Source of the DNA: Rugalucina vietnamica
Lineage: Eukaryota > Mollusca > Bivalvia > Lucinida > Lucinidae
Length of the DNA stretch: 64,000 nt
Direction: 5' to 3'
Assembly (NCBI GenBank): GCA_964017185.1
Contig: OZ024878.1
Coordinates: 14,765,351 to 14,829,350 of the forward strand
The notes under the pieces were generated by a model that was given only the letters and a program-made list of their open reading frames with translations, was not told the DNA's origin and made no database searches. Below, piece after piece: positions 31,191 to 40,985 of the stretch. Made by a program: the position numbers and the translations under genes. Position 1 is the first letter of the stretch, and each line of letters starts with the position of its first letter.

Positions 31191-31235
31191 CTGTGATATT
31201 CCTACAGTTCTGACCGAGTGGACAGCTAACACATT
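31191..31235 (-). CDS. Candidate 45-bp mini-exon, partial duplicate of exon 4
   Basis: The plus-strand segment 31185-31243 is a diverged direct copy of 31302-31360, which contains the 3' part of exon 4 and its donor. On the minus strand the copy has an acceptor-like ATTCTTTCTGAG, then 15 codons (NVLAVHSVRTVGISQ) and a CAG/GTATGT donor. Its length is a multiple of three and it sits in phase 0, so inclusion between exons 4 and 5 would keep the frame. Whether it is used cannot be seen. Confidence 0.4.
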
Positions 31236-31307
31236 CTCAGAAAGAATTTGAATTCTGTATGATAATCATTATTACATTTGTGTTGTATTGTGTTTTCCTT
31301 CACGTAC

Positions 31308-31417
31308 CTGTGATTCTCCTACAGTTCTGACCGAGTGGACAGCTAACACGTTCCCAGAAGACGTCTTTACGTAGTTCTGGATTTTATCAACTTCTAACTG
31401 TACCTGGATCAACTGAC
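31308..31417 (-). CDS. Zinc-finger gene exon 4
   Basis: The acceptor ACAATCGTTGCAG and donor CACAG/GTACGTG bound 110 bp in the minus strand. It begins with two bases completing the Gly codon opened by exon 3 and ends in phase 0, reading QLIQVQLEVDKIQNYVKTSS...VRTVGESQ. It has no named domain. Its 3' part is duplicated 117 bp downstream in the transcript direction. Confidence 0.7.
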
Positions 31418-31453
31418 CTGCAACGATTGTAAAAATACTGTTTAGTTTGCGGT

Positions 31454-31685
31454 TTAACTCATTTAAGCCTGGCGTCCCTTTTATGTGACATAGGCAAACA
31501 GAATAGCCCTAGATGTGACGCCGCAGAACGCGGCGTCCCATCTGGGGCTATTCTGTTTGCTTAGAGAATTTTCATCGAATAATTGAATAAAATTTGAAAA
31601 TCAGTCCCGACACCCCTAAAATAAAAGTGGACTCACCCTAATGATAATGATGGGAAAATCCATTTCGTCAAATATGGGTTAACCT
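31454..31685. mobile_element. MITE family E, copy 1, with 31-bp-arm palindrome
   Basis: The palindrome arms 31494-31524 and 31530-31560 (GCAAACAGAATAGCCCTAGA / inverse) flank AGAAC. The following sequence (CACCCCTAAAATAAAAGTGG, ATAATGATGGGAAAATCCAT, TATGGGTTAA) matches copy 2 at 56.5-56.75 kb. Confidence 0.75.
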
Positions 31686-31689
31686 ACCA

Positions 31690-31866
31690 ACCAACAGTTT
31701 TTCCAATCATGTTGGGATGGGTCCACTGCTTCCTCGGTAATAGCCAGTGCTATGGAGAATTAATGTGTCTTGCTCAAGGACATAATATGGTACACCATCT
31801 AGGTTCAAAACAAAGACCTCAACATTCTGAGTCTGACACTCTACTACCAGGCCACTGTGCACCCCT
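31690..31866 (-). mobile_element. tRNA-derived SINE, diverged
   Basis: On the minus strand, GTGGCCTGGTAGTAGAGTG resembles an A box and TTTTGAACC a B box. The body with CTTGCTCAAGGACATAAT and ATGTTGGGATGGGT (plus strand) is like the SINE at 37.7 kb. It lies in the intron between exons 3 and 4. Confidence 0.45.
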
Positions 31867-32061
31867 TGTCAGAACTACATAAAGATGGTGATGGTATAAT
31901 TCTCAGAAATTTTCATTCACTGTATCAGTGAAGGGTTTATTTTTTTCAATATAACAAGGATTTTCAACTTTATATCATCACACAGACACAGTGTACACAC
32001 AATGACAGTGTAAGATACATTGTACTCTTGGCCAGCCAAAATTGAATTTTATAATCAATGA

Positions 32062-32276
32062 GTGACAGATATGCGAAAATTAAGGCGCAGATCATCTGTG
32101 CAGTAACTGTACAGCTGACCACCCCTTGTTTTCCCTCTATAGATAGTATGATACAAGTACCTCTTCTTTCCATATCCAAAATTTGAATGATGTAGTTATT
32201 TTCTATGGCTGTACAGCTTAGATTGTGTCGGACCTTGTTGAAAAACCAAATTGGTGCTTTTCTCATGAGAAAGCTT
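32062..32276 (+). mobile_element. MITE family A, copy 8
   Basis: ATGCGAAAATTAAGGCGCAG, GCTGTACAGCTTAGATTGTG and the right end GGTGCTTTTCTCATGAGAAA match the family; the extreme left end is missing. Confidence 0.65.
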
Positions 32277-32299
32277 ATTATTATTATTATTATTTTTTT

Positions 32300-32460
32300 T
32301 TCAGCGAGCGTAGTCACCATGACTGTGCTAGAGCATAGGCTTCCAAATCAAGAGGTTCAATCCCCACATGGGGCTGTCTTGTGTCATTGAGCAAGGTGAT
32401 ATTAACTCCAAACAACACTGGTTAATACCCAGGAAGAGGTAGCTTCAACCCAATATGATT
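32300..32460 (+). mobile_element. tRNA-derived SINE, plus strand
   Basis: The head GACTGTGCTAGAGCATAGGC...GAGGTTCAATCCCC resembles a tRNA with a degraded A box and a clear B box. The body ACTGGTTAATACCCAGGAAG follows. Confidence 0.45.
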
Positions 32461-32488
32461 GAAAAACAAGTAGCCCAAGGGCAACGAT

Positions 32489-33838
32489 CGCTCACCTGAG
32501 AGTCAACAAGTACAGTCACTGGACAAAGTAATAGGGGTTTTTACCATATATGGGTATGGTAGCCATCTTGGTCATGTGACATTGAAACCCTACTTACATC
32601 AGCAGAAGAGCTCTTGTCTGGATTGTGTATCCACTTTTCTGCCATTTTGGTTCACTTGAAAAAAATCATCTAACAAGGTCAGGGTCCTATAGTGACCCCC
32701 GGGGTGGGGCCATATTTGACCCAGGGGCAAGATTGGTAGGATTTATGTAGAACTCCACATGACAATGTTGTATATCAAATATACAAGCTTTGTGTCATGC
32801 TGTTGCAGAGAAGCTTTTTTCATATATTTCCATTATAAGTCTATGGTAGATAATGACATGCCTGGGGCGTGGCCTGTATGGACCCCAGGGGCACCGTTGG
32901 CAGCATTTATAAAGGAGAGTATTATACATTGGTCCACACAACATATGAAAGCTCTGGGCCATATGGTTTCGGAGAAGAAGAATTTTTTATGTTTTTCCCA
33001 TGACGCCCCCAGGGCAGGGCTCGTATGGACCCCAGGGGCACGGTAGGCAGGATTTATAGCAGGATTTATAAAGAGGACCACTATACATTGCTACACACAA
33101 AATATGAAAGCTTTGGGCCTTGTGGTTTCGGAGAAGATTTTTTAAAAAGTTTTTCCCATGACGCCCCCGGGGCGGGGCCTGTTTAGACCCCAGGGCACGG
33201 TTGGCAGGATTTATAAAGAGGACCACTATACATTGCTACAAACAAAATATGAAAGCTCTGGGCCTTGTGGTTTCGGAGAAGAAGATTTTTTATGTTTTAC
33301 CCGGGGCGGGGCCCGTATAGACCCCAGGGGCATGGTTGGCAGGATTTATAAAGAGGACCACTATACATTGCTACACACAAAAAATGAAAGCTTTGGGCCT
33401 TGTGGTTTCGGAAAAGAAGATTTTTAGAAGTTTTTCCCATGACGCCCCCGGGGCGGGGGCCGTATGGACCCCAGGGGCACGGTTGGCAGGATTTATAAAG
33501 AGGACCATTATACATTGCTACACACAAAATATGAAAGCTTTGGGCCTTGTGGTTTCTGAGAAGAAGATTTTTTTATGTTTTTTTCCGTTGTAAGTCTATG
33601 GGAGCTATCTGTTGCCATGGAAACCAGAGTTCTGATCTGACCTGGCCCAAAACCTAATGCAACCTTTCCCCTTCCTCAATGATGCTTTAGATCAAATTTG
33701 ATCACGATTGGACTTGTTGTCTTAGAGATATTCAAGTTTGAAACTGTGAACGGACACATGCACACACGCATGGACGGACGGACGCTGGCTCGACCACTAT
33801 ACTATAAGCTCCACATGAGCCTTCAGCTCAGGTGAGCT
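32489..33838 (+). mobile_element. HINE/pearl-like element 2
   Basis: The left GCTCACCTGAG (32490-32500) is inverted at the right end as CTCAGGTGAGC (33827-33837). The core is about six tandem units of 130-160 bp, seen by GTATGGACCCCAGGGGCACG near 32877, 33024, 33183 (changed), 33315 and 33465 plus a diverged first unit at about 32690. A GGACGGACGGACG microsatellite lies at about 33772-33785, and the right terminus can fold on TGAGCCTTCAGCTCA. It shares ends and part of the left region (TTTTTACCATATATGGG, GCCATCTTGGTCATGTGAC) with element 3 at 60.8-62.4 kb but has a different core. It is intronic and does not encode a protein, although the tandem units create repeated spurious frames. Confidence 0.75.
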
Positions 33839-34023
33839 AAAAATTGTTGAATGGGACAATAAGCCTCAATGCAAACCAATAAATCTTATTTTTTTCTGCT
33901 TATGCATCTTGGAGAAATCTTGAAGACACAAAATCGTATTAAGAGAAAACTAAAGGCATGCATGTATTTTGATGAGGATTCAAGAAACCATCAGTCATGT
34001 AAAAGAAGCATCAAAGAACTTAC

Positions 34024-34160
34024 CGACAGGTAGTGATGCTGCTGTATCTCTGATGGTGTTGGCAACAATGTCTGGATCTAGCTGGTTAGCCGGTAAGATG
34101 GAACCGTCCTCTTGTTGAAACTGTATTAGTATTGGCTCCGGGGTCTTCTTGGCAGCTGAT
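34024..34160 (-). CDS. Zinc-finger gene exon 3
   Basis: On the minus strand a TTCTGTTGATAG acceptor precedes ATCAGCTGCC at 34160, and the donor is GTCG/GTAAGT. The 137 bp take one base to finish the Glu codon of exon 2 and give one base to exon 4, reading SAAKKTPEPILIQFQQEDGS...LPANQLDPDIVANTIRDTAASLPVG. A second AG four bases downstream would break the frame, so this acceptor was chosen. It contains PEPILIQF, a faint echo of the PILK words in the giant exon; this may be chance. Confidence 0.7.
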
Positions 34161-34174
34161 CTATCAACAGAATC

Positions 34175-34285
34175 ATCAGGATAACACATGCCCGTGTAAA
34201 ACATACCACCATATACCCCAGTTATATATAGTAAAACTGCCGTTTACAGGGTTAAACCTATTTTTGTTATTTTTGATCCAAGACC
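34175..34285 (-). mobile_element. MITE family B, fragment (copy 6)
   Basis: ACACATGCCCGTGTAAAACA with CATATACCCCAGTTATATAT and TTTTTGTTATTTTTGATCCA matches the right part of family B in inverse. It begins just upstream of the exon 3 acceptor region. Confidence 0.45.
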
Positions 34286-34560
34286 AGTGTTCTCAAAACC
34301 AGCCGGCAGCCGTCGATATCGCTGTCTGTTCAGCAGATTTGCGCCGTCTACTTTTTGGTAAAAAAATGTATTTTTTCCATTTGTATTTTGAGTGGGAGGA
34401 GGAGAGAGGGGGGTAAAAAGAAGCTGTGTCCACTGAATGATCAGAAACACTAGTGGTCACACTTGAAATTTGAATAAGTACATGTAAGTTAAACCTCTTA
34501 AATATTTGGACAGAATCACATATACATTTGTCAGAATAAAAGGTTATCATACATTAAAAC

Positions 34561-34870
34561 TAATCATTTCAGTCCTGTCCATGCATGTCCAGTCAGTTAA
34601 GTCTATGGTCTTTGTAATTTTCTAGCCGCAAAAGCAACAAAAATGAAAATTTTCAGTAAAAAAAAATGTCAAAGTTTTGTGCAAATTTCACTATCAATTT
34701 TGGTAAAAAAATGGCCTCAAATTGCTTCTGCTGCAGTCTAGATTTTCAAAATTTTCCGGGGGAGCCCCCCCCCCGTACCCCTCTAATGAGAGGGGGGTGA
34801 AATGAGCGGGGGGTTCACCCCCCTCTCTCATACTCTCCCCCCCTCGTGCCTTCGGCACTCGTTTCGCGCC
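34561..34870. repeat. GC-skewed low-copy repeat
   Basis: CCGGGGGAGCCCCCCCCCCG, GAGAGGGGGGTGAAATGAGC and TCGTGCCTTCGGCACTCG are palindromic or C/G-run sequences in an AT-rich setting. Probably a degraded dispersed repeat; no coding is seen. Confidence 0.35.
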
Positions 34871-35022
34871 TGCAGCAATCATGGGTCAACTTTGCAACGA
34901 ACAAACTCGACACGTACCCATCCACATATTTCGTCAGACTATATACGATTCCAGTAAATGCCTGGGTGTTCATTAGAGATCTTACAGTAGCTACAAAAGT
35001 ATATCATCTCCAAGATACTCAC

Positions 35023-35459
35023 TCTGAGTATGTAAACACTCCGCTGTTATTTACCCCCTCCGACGTATAGTTTGGAGGACCAGCAACCAAAGATTCAATA
35101 TGTTTCGAGGCTTCAGCGAGCACAGAAAGTCCTGACTCAGATGTAGAAACCTCGGTTTCCTGGCTAGGGGCTAACTCAACCCTACGAATCTTAATCACTG
35201 TCGGGTCTTTATTATTGTCCAATCCTGTGTCGGCTTCTTCACCTTCTAAAGCGTCTCCTGCTCTGTAATATGCTCGCCTACACGGGTATTTCACGTGCTC
35301 ACGAATCTCGTCAAGGGAGAGAAATCTGTTCTGACAAATGAGGCACTTAAGTTCAGCACTCTTTTTCTTTATATGAGGTTTGTATCTCACGAAGCCCTGT
35401 CCGGGAATGTTGTTTTCTTGGTAGGAAACTTTGTCGGCTTTCACATATAGCTGAATTAC
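35023..35459 (-). CDS. Zinc-finger gene exon 2 (second C2HC finger)
   Basis: The minus-strand acceptor TATATTACAG and donor TCAGA/GTGAGT bound 437 bp. It begins in phase 0 and ends with two bases (GA). It reads VIQLYVKADKVSYQENN... and contains a C2HC finger, CLICQNRF...EHVKYPC, of the same spacing as the finger in the giant exon (C-x2-C-x12-H-x3-C). The rest is acidic and Ser-rich. The GA end fits both exon 3 (A/TCA) and the giant exon at 26022 (A/ATG), each giving a Glu codon. This is therefore a possible branch point between a short and a giant protein. Confidence 0.75.
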
Positions 35460-35504
35460 CTGTAATATATAAACTTCAAAAGAGAGCCGTGAATGGAAAG
35501 TATA

Positions 35505-35750
35505 CACGAGACACTGCATAAGAAAACCAACAATCTGCATATGCGAAAACAAAGGTGCACATCAGTTTCGCAGTAACTGCTAAGCTGATCAGTGCCTTTG
35601 TTTTCGCTTCACGGATAGTAAGTACAATTCTTCTCCTTTCTAAATCCAAAATTTCAAGCCTCTGACCTTCTTCTGTGCTTGTTTAGCTCGGTTTGTGTCG
35701 AATGTTCGGAAACCACATTCTTGGTTTTCTCATGCGGCGACTCACATAAT
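35505..35750 (+). mobile_element. MITE family A, copy 9 (well preserved)
   Basis: GCATAAGAAAACCAACAATC, the hairpin TTTCGCAGTAACTGCTAAGC, CTAAATCCAAAATTTCAAGC and the end CTTGGTTTTCTCATGCGGCG. It lies in intron 1, about 45 bp from the exon 2 acceptor. Confidence 0.75.
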
Positions 35751-35861
35751 ATTCAATAGCAATCTAATAAGATGTACACTGTTCTAAGCTAAAATGTCTG
35801 ATTTTACACAAAAGTATTGTCTTGTAGACTTTCATTCTAGGAACCAAATTACATGTGTAAT

Positions 35862-36110
35862 GCCATTACGAAAGCATGTCCATGCAATATACAGAGATTT
35901 TCTAAGTAGTAAAAAAAAATGAAATTTTCAGTAGAAAATATTTGGTATTTTTTCATAATTTTGCTCAAAACACAGTTTCTGGGTACCAAAAATCTGTTTT
36001 GGAGCAAAAATAGGTATACCCCTGCATACCCAAATGTTGCTATATAAAACTGTTGTATAAGGAGGTACATGGATGTATTACACGGACATGTTTTCCTGAT
36101 GAAAATTTTG
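35862..36110 (+). mobile_element. MITE family B, copy 5 (near complete)
   Basis: It begins CCATTACGAAAGCATGTCCA and ends CACGGACATGTTTTCCTGAT, with the standard family interior. It is intronic, within 70 bp of the exon 1 donor. Confidence 0.7.
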
Positions 36111-36177
36111 TTGGTACTGTAAAGATGCATTCTGTGCAGAGATTATTTACACTACTATAGTTAGTAACACGACTTAC

Positions 36178-36348
36178 CTGACCATTCAAATCTTTATCAT
36201 CGGTAACTTTACGAGATCCTTTACAAGTTCTGCTATGTTTCCAGCGCGTTATAGCATCCTCGAACATCTGCATACAATGGCGACACCAGAAGAGTTTAGC
36301 GGAGGGTACACTCAGTTTATGACATGGATGATACATCCGCTTTGACAT
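36178..36348 (-). CDS. Zinc-finger gene exon 1 (first coding exon, first C2HC finger)
   Basis: The minus-strand ATG at 36348-36346 has A at -3 and opens 57 codons (MSKRMYHPCHKLSVPSAKLF...DDKDLNGQ) to a CAG/GTAAGT donor in phase 0. It holds CRHCMQMFEDAITRWKHSRTC, a C-x2-C-x12-H-x3-C finger like those in exon 2 and the giant exon; this shared, slightly unusual finger is the best evidence that all belong to one gene. Fifteen bases upstream of the ATG a CTATTTTCTATGTTTGTAG acceptor (boundary 36363) suggests that a 5' non-coding exon lies further upstream. Exons 1-5 encode 416 residues; exons 1-2 plus the giant exon would encode about 4,850. DNA or RNA binding in the nucleus is likely from the fingers; the precise role is unknown. 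Confidence 0.75.
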
Positions 36349-36394
36349 CCTGGCCTCTGATCACTACAAACATAGAAAATAGGTCAAGGTCACA

Positions 36395-36616
36395 AGGTTA
36401 TAAAACTTTCTTCAAGCTCAGCTCAACTGAGACTAAAATTTATCCTGCTCATTAATGTTGGCATAAATTTAACATTTATCAGCAAGATAAATTACTGGTT
36501 TTGATGGTCTAAACCAAAAATTTCAATTAATTTGGTCTATTTCAGCCCTTATTAATGAAGAACTGAAATTTCACCCTCAGCTGAGATGAGCATGAGAAAC
36601 GTTTTATAACCTTCGG
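36395..36616. mobile_element. MITE family C, copy 3, at the gene's 5' end
   Basis: AGGTTATAAAACTTTCTTCA and AACGTTTTATAACCTTCGG bound an interior with CAGCTCAACTGAG / CCTCAGCTGAG. It ends 46 bp from the first ATG of the zinc-finger gene, so it is in the promoter or a 5' intron. Confidence 0.7.
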
Positions 36617-36889
36617 GTATGGTCAGCCCAGTGTCACATTTGAGCTGCATAACAAGTAAAACTGGGTTTCCAACTGTGTCTGACACTAACAGGCCTGCAC
36701 ATTTATTTGATCAAACCATTCATGTGAAGATTTCCTCTACCCTTTCAAAATTTTGGTTTGTGTTTTTACCTTGTTCTTTTCATTCAAGATTATCATTCCA
36801 TAAAATTCAGACAAAAGGCTTTAAATAAATGACTCCCAAAGTTTTGAAAAAGGGAAAATGGTGAGAATCAGTCAGCAGAACCTGTTATT

Positions 36890-36991
36890 TATCCCTAGAA
36901 GCTGATTCAAATCAATGGGATATTAGCAATTGAATATTTTTATCCCTAGAAGCTGATTCAAATCAATGGGATATTAGCAATTGAATATTTT
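36890..36991 (+). repeat. Exact 51-bp tandem duplication
   Basis: Positions 36890-36940 and 36941-36991 are identical, starting TATCCCTAGAAGCTGATTCA. The pair abuts the left arm of the large inverted-repeat segment at 37002. Confidence 0.95.
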
Positions 36992-37654
36992 TATTATTTC
37001 ATGTACACCCTGTATACCGTTGATGCAACCAAATTTGTTATGGCACAGATTGATGCAACATTTCACAAAGGTAGGGGGAAATGGAGAAGGTAAGTTGATG
37101 ATTATGTCAAATTTACAGGCATTAATGCGAGGAAGTCTGCGTCGTGACTTTGTGGGAAAACAAAGTAAGGATGCTTTCAGTTTTTGCCATAAGTAGTTTG
37201 TTAAAAAAGCCTTATCTTGTGTCAGAAATTATATTCTTTATCCTTCATCATTGTTTGTTAAAATCAAAGTTTCTGTACATATACCGGAATCATTCCGTGT
37301 CAATACCAAAAGTCAACACTGAACTCAAGCAAACTTTTGCACAATATGGTGTTAACACATCTAGGTTGGATACTTTGGGAAGCAACACATGTCAAAGAGT
37401 TCAGTGCCTGGATGCAACGTACGTCCAAGATGTGTTTTTAAAATTGATGCTAACTACGGTGGATCTTCGGGCCAAAACTGATATTTCTTACGGCGGACAC
37501 TTTCGCGGAATGGGAAATCCTGTGAACATTACAGCTGAGTAACCAGGGCTAAGTGGTGTTTGCATGTGTTTCTTATATATGTCTTCCACAAGCTTCCAAA
37601 ACTGTTTTTTTGGGGGGAGGGGGTGGGGGGCAATGACTTCAAACATCCCTATCA

Positions 37655-37815
37655 ATATTTTTCAGTCATGTCGGACAGAGCCAACGCTTCCTATTTGTTA
37701 ATCAGTACTCTGGGGAACTAAGTGTTTTCTCAAGCAAATTTCAAAGTAGGTATCAAACCCAGGACCTCTCGCTTTGGTGCCCTAAGCTACTACTAAGCCA
37801 TCATGCTCCCCACTT
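37655..37815 (-). mobile_element. tRNA-derived SINE
   Basis: On the minus strand GATGGCTTAGTAGTAGCTTA is A-box-like and CCTGGGTTTGATACC B-box-like. The plus-strand tail has TTTTTCAGTCATGTCGGACA, as at 7.07 kb. Confidence 0.5.
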
Positions 37816-37904
37816 CCCAAAAACCAACTCATTAGATTTTCCTTCAAATGGTTGTCTGTTAGCCCTTCAAAGCACTTGTTGGATGTCAAGACTTCCTCAT
37901 TTTG

Positions 37905-38000
37905 GGTACGAGTCCCATAAAGTGGAGGCAACATCCCGACATGACCTTAGCTGTTGACTGGGACGTAAAGCATCAATTCAAACAAACAAACAAACAAAAA
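37905..38000 (+). mobile_element. SINE 3' tail
   Basis: GAGTCCCATAAAGTGGAGGC, CCCGACATGACCTTAGCTGT, TGACTGGGACGTAAAGCATC then (CAAA)n. A related tail (CCAACATGACCAGAGCTGTT) occurs at about 6153-6200. Confidence 0.45.
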
Positions 38001-38404
38001 TGGTGCATGGCATGGGACCATGGGTACATATTGAATGGGTTACAATTATGGTGTTTGTTTGTTTTTCTCCCTTATTTCTCCTATCTCAAGTCACTAAGAG
38101 AGTCTCAGTTCATCTAGAAGGCCTAAGAAACTGATTGTTTGGCAATGCCCCGACCAAGAGTCTCACGTAATGGGTCGTTCGGTCGCCGTTTTTATTGTAT
38201 TTTACAATGTTTTTGTCAAAAGCTTAAACTTGTCAGATAACTTGCCTTGGGCCGTGCAAATCGGTAGATTTTAAGCTTAAAATCAAGAAAGACGAGTGGT
38301 TGTCATGCCCAATATCGATGCTTGTTCGCATCAAAATCAACCATTGTCGGAAAGCCTTTCCATGATTAATAGAAAAAGTCCTCTTTCATCCATGAAAAAA
38401 CGAA

Positions 38405-38830
38405 AATCTTTGGCTAAGGCCACATTTAAAATTATTTCTGTTTGCCCTCTCCCTACCCTGTTTAGAAAAGTTGGGTAGGTAGGTAGGATTTTTTTTTTTT
38501 TTTTTTTTTTTATGAACTACTGTATTATGCGTTATTTTTGGTCAAAGGAATTAGCTACAATTTTGTCAAAGCTACTCACAATTACAGTTGCATTTTATGT
38601 TTTGTAGTGCTTGAACATAAGAACAAAATATCCAATTGGTGAGGATGGTCATGGTTTAAATGAAAACACATTACTTTCTAGGGAAAACAATTTATCTTCT
38701 GACAGAAACATTTTAAAAAAAGAAAATAAAAAATTGAAAGGGCAATAAAATTTTTTGAGTAGGCCCTATTTTAGGTGAGTAGGTAGGGAGAGGGCAAACA
38801 AACAAATTTTTATTTTTGGCCTAAAACTAA
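38405..38830. mobile_element. Inverted-repeat element with GTAGGTAGG ends
   Basis: GGCCACATTTAAAATTATTT with TGTTTGCCCTCTCCCTACCC at the left is matched in inverse by GTAGGGAGAGGGCAAACAAA and AATTTTTATTTTTGGCC at the right. A T-run of about 25 bases lies at 38491-38512. It is inside the 37.0-41.2-kb segment. Confidence 0.6.
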
Positions 38831-38974
38831 AGGCTGTCAACCTGTCATTGATAATGAGATGGTCGCTCGCTTTTGATTGGTTGTCTTGATATATTTGATG
38901 TCCAAATCTAGCCTGGTTTACAATATTTTTCATCGATAGAACGCATGTATTTTACAACATTAAAAACCAGTCCA

Positions 38975-39460
38975 GTAGTCCTTTTCACCTTTTTGGGAAT
39001 GGGGCCGGGGCCCTTGCAATTGGGAAAAACTATGCGCGAAATGCAAAAATTGGGAAAAATCGTGGCGTTAAATTCCTTACTGAATTCCTTGTTCAAAATG
39101 AAACGAATAAATACAGGGATTTTTTCAGCAATTTTGGGAAGGGGCCCTAGTGCCTTTCTGATTGGGAAATTAAGCGGCGTAAATCCTGAATTTGGGAAAT
39201 TTTCAAAACATTCATAGTTGATAATATTTTCAAATGTGACCTAGTTTAATAGGGTATTTCATTTAGAATCATTAAATAATAACTTATAATCAAAGTTAAA
39301 CACCATTTCAAACATCAAAGTTTGAATTTTAGAATGTATGGAAATGTTAAAAATTATTTTCAGCTCTGATTGGGAATTTTTTTCTTCAAATTGGGAAAAA
39401 TGTCACCTAAATTGCATTGGGAATGGGGCCTTATTTCGGCCCCTGAGACACCCGAAAAAA
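38975..39460. repeat. TTGGGAA word-repeat element (inverted ends)
   Basis: Words such as TTGGGAAAAA and TTTGGGAAATT recur about ten times. The left CCTTTTTGGGAATGGGGCCG and the right TTGGGAATGGGGCCTTATTT share GGGAATGGGGCC. Related patches lie at 40880-40985 and 43075-43205. Confidence 0.5.
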
Positions 39461-39799
39461 ATCCCTGAAATATCTCTTTAAGTAGCAACACTGAGTGGCA
39501 ACACAGCAATATATATAAACTTCTTTTTGTTTCTTAAAATCTGTGTTTTTCGAAAAGTCAATACTTGTGATATTTTGCTTTCTAAAAGTCAATAAAATGT
39601 TAATTAATATTTTGTCAACTTTATACTGGAGTTGGGATGCTTTATTATTCAACCTGAAACATAGTCTGACCTAAATTACCTTTTGTGTTGATTACCAGTG
39701 GTGTCCAAAACTAGGCGCAAAGTCGGAGAATATGGTCTGCAATTTGGTAAAATTGTAGCAGCCAAAACTGATTATAATGACAGTACTTCAATTAATTTT

Positions 39800-39925
39800 T
39801 TTAGACCATTACCCACCCCTTTTTCATTCAATTGGGTATCTGAAATTTTAATTGGGTATGTTCAATATTTTTACCTACTCTGTTTTCAATCATTTGGGTA
39901 AAATGAAAAACAATTGGGTAATTTG
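39800..39925. repeat. TTGGGTA word-repeat patch
   Basis: AATTGGGTA or ATTTGGGTAA occurs five times in about 115 bp around a less conserved middle. Confidence 0.45.
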
Positions 39926-40879
39926 TCACAAAAAAAATATTTATTGGATATTATGCGTTTAATTATTTTTTTATCATTTATTAAAGCTCATTTTTTAGAT
40001 ATTACTGTTTCACTGTTGTACTGAACTGAAGGGTCAAAATGAAGCCAAATGTAAAAAAGACTATAAAATTTCTACCCCAAAACAAAAACAAAGACACCAC
40101 TCAATGGATTTTAGCTGATTTGAATGTGCTGCAGACCTGGGTCATAACTGTTTTGACTAGGCTTTCTTAATGATTTGAGACCAGCCAAGGTACTTTGAAA
40201 AGCTAAAAATAATCTCTCATTTGCGGACTGAGTGGTTCAACTTTCGTTTTCAACAAAATCACGTTTACCCTCATTAAAAGTGATTTCAAACCTGATTTCA
40301 AACATATACTCCTGACCTGACACTTGTCAAAACATTCTTTCACAATTCCATTGAAGAAATGTTGCGTACAGAGATCAAATCGGCATAGACCGCCGTTTTT
40401 TTATCGATATTTATTTGGAAGCCATGTTTTCCATTTTTGAGAAAATCCCCCGATACTGGATCTCGTTGTTATCGGATATTGCATATACCCACTTTAGGGC
40501 GTGCTTGAAACCAGTAACGAACCGAGAAATTCTGAATGAAATTGGTACAACTACTTGCCGAAAAGAAACGGCTCAAATTTTTATAAAAACTGGTACGCAC
40601 TTGATTTTCCCGGTATTGCGTATCGACGATTTCTTTTGCGTTTTCTTACGCTACCGGATCGTTATGAATTGCATATTTTGATAATTTAATTGAGTAATTA
40701 CACAAATACGCATGCTAATTAAGGTACTGTAATGAGGGATTTTATACGCAGTACGCTCAAAATACATAATATTTTATATATGAGGAAGTTAGACTACAAT
40801 TACTTACAGTATTAACGTCAACTAAGGTAAAAACATTAATGCAATTAGTTTTCGTGGCTATGAAAACGAAAGTTCTTTG

Positions 40880-40985
40880 AATTTTTGATTGGGAATTTTT
40901 CTGGGCCAATTGAGAAAAATGGAGGTGTTTTGCCATTGCGAATTTCGGCCCCAAAATCCCCTGAAAAGGAACATCGCAGTTAAAA
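40880..40985. repeat. TTGGGAA word-repeat patch
   Basis: GATTGGGAATTTTTCTGGGC, CAATTGAGAAAAATGG and GAATTTCGGCCCCAAAATCC resemble the right half of the 39-kb element. Confidence 0.4.

Noticed and set aside
32759..33593. Several overlapping 70-95-codon frames on both strands
   Set aside because: Repeated translations of the tandem core of HINE-like element 2.
37144..37542. 132-codon plus-strand frame
   Set aside because: No domain, no splice sites; inside a segment bounded by inverted repeats. Considered chance.
40415..40681. 88-codon plus-strand frame with aromatic residues
   Set aside because: No recognisable motif; isolated within repeats.
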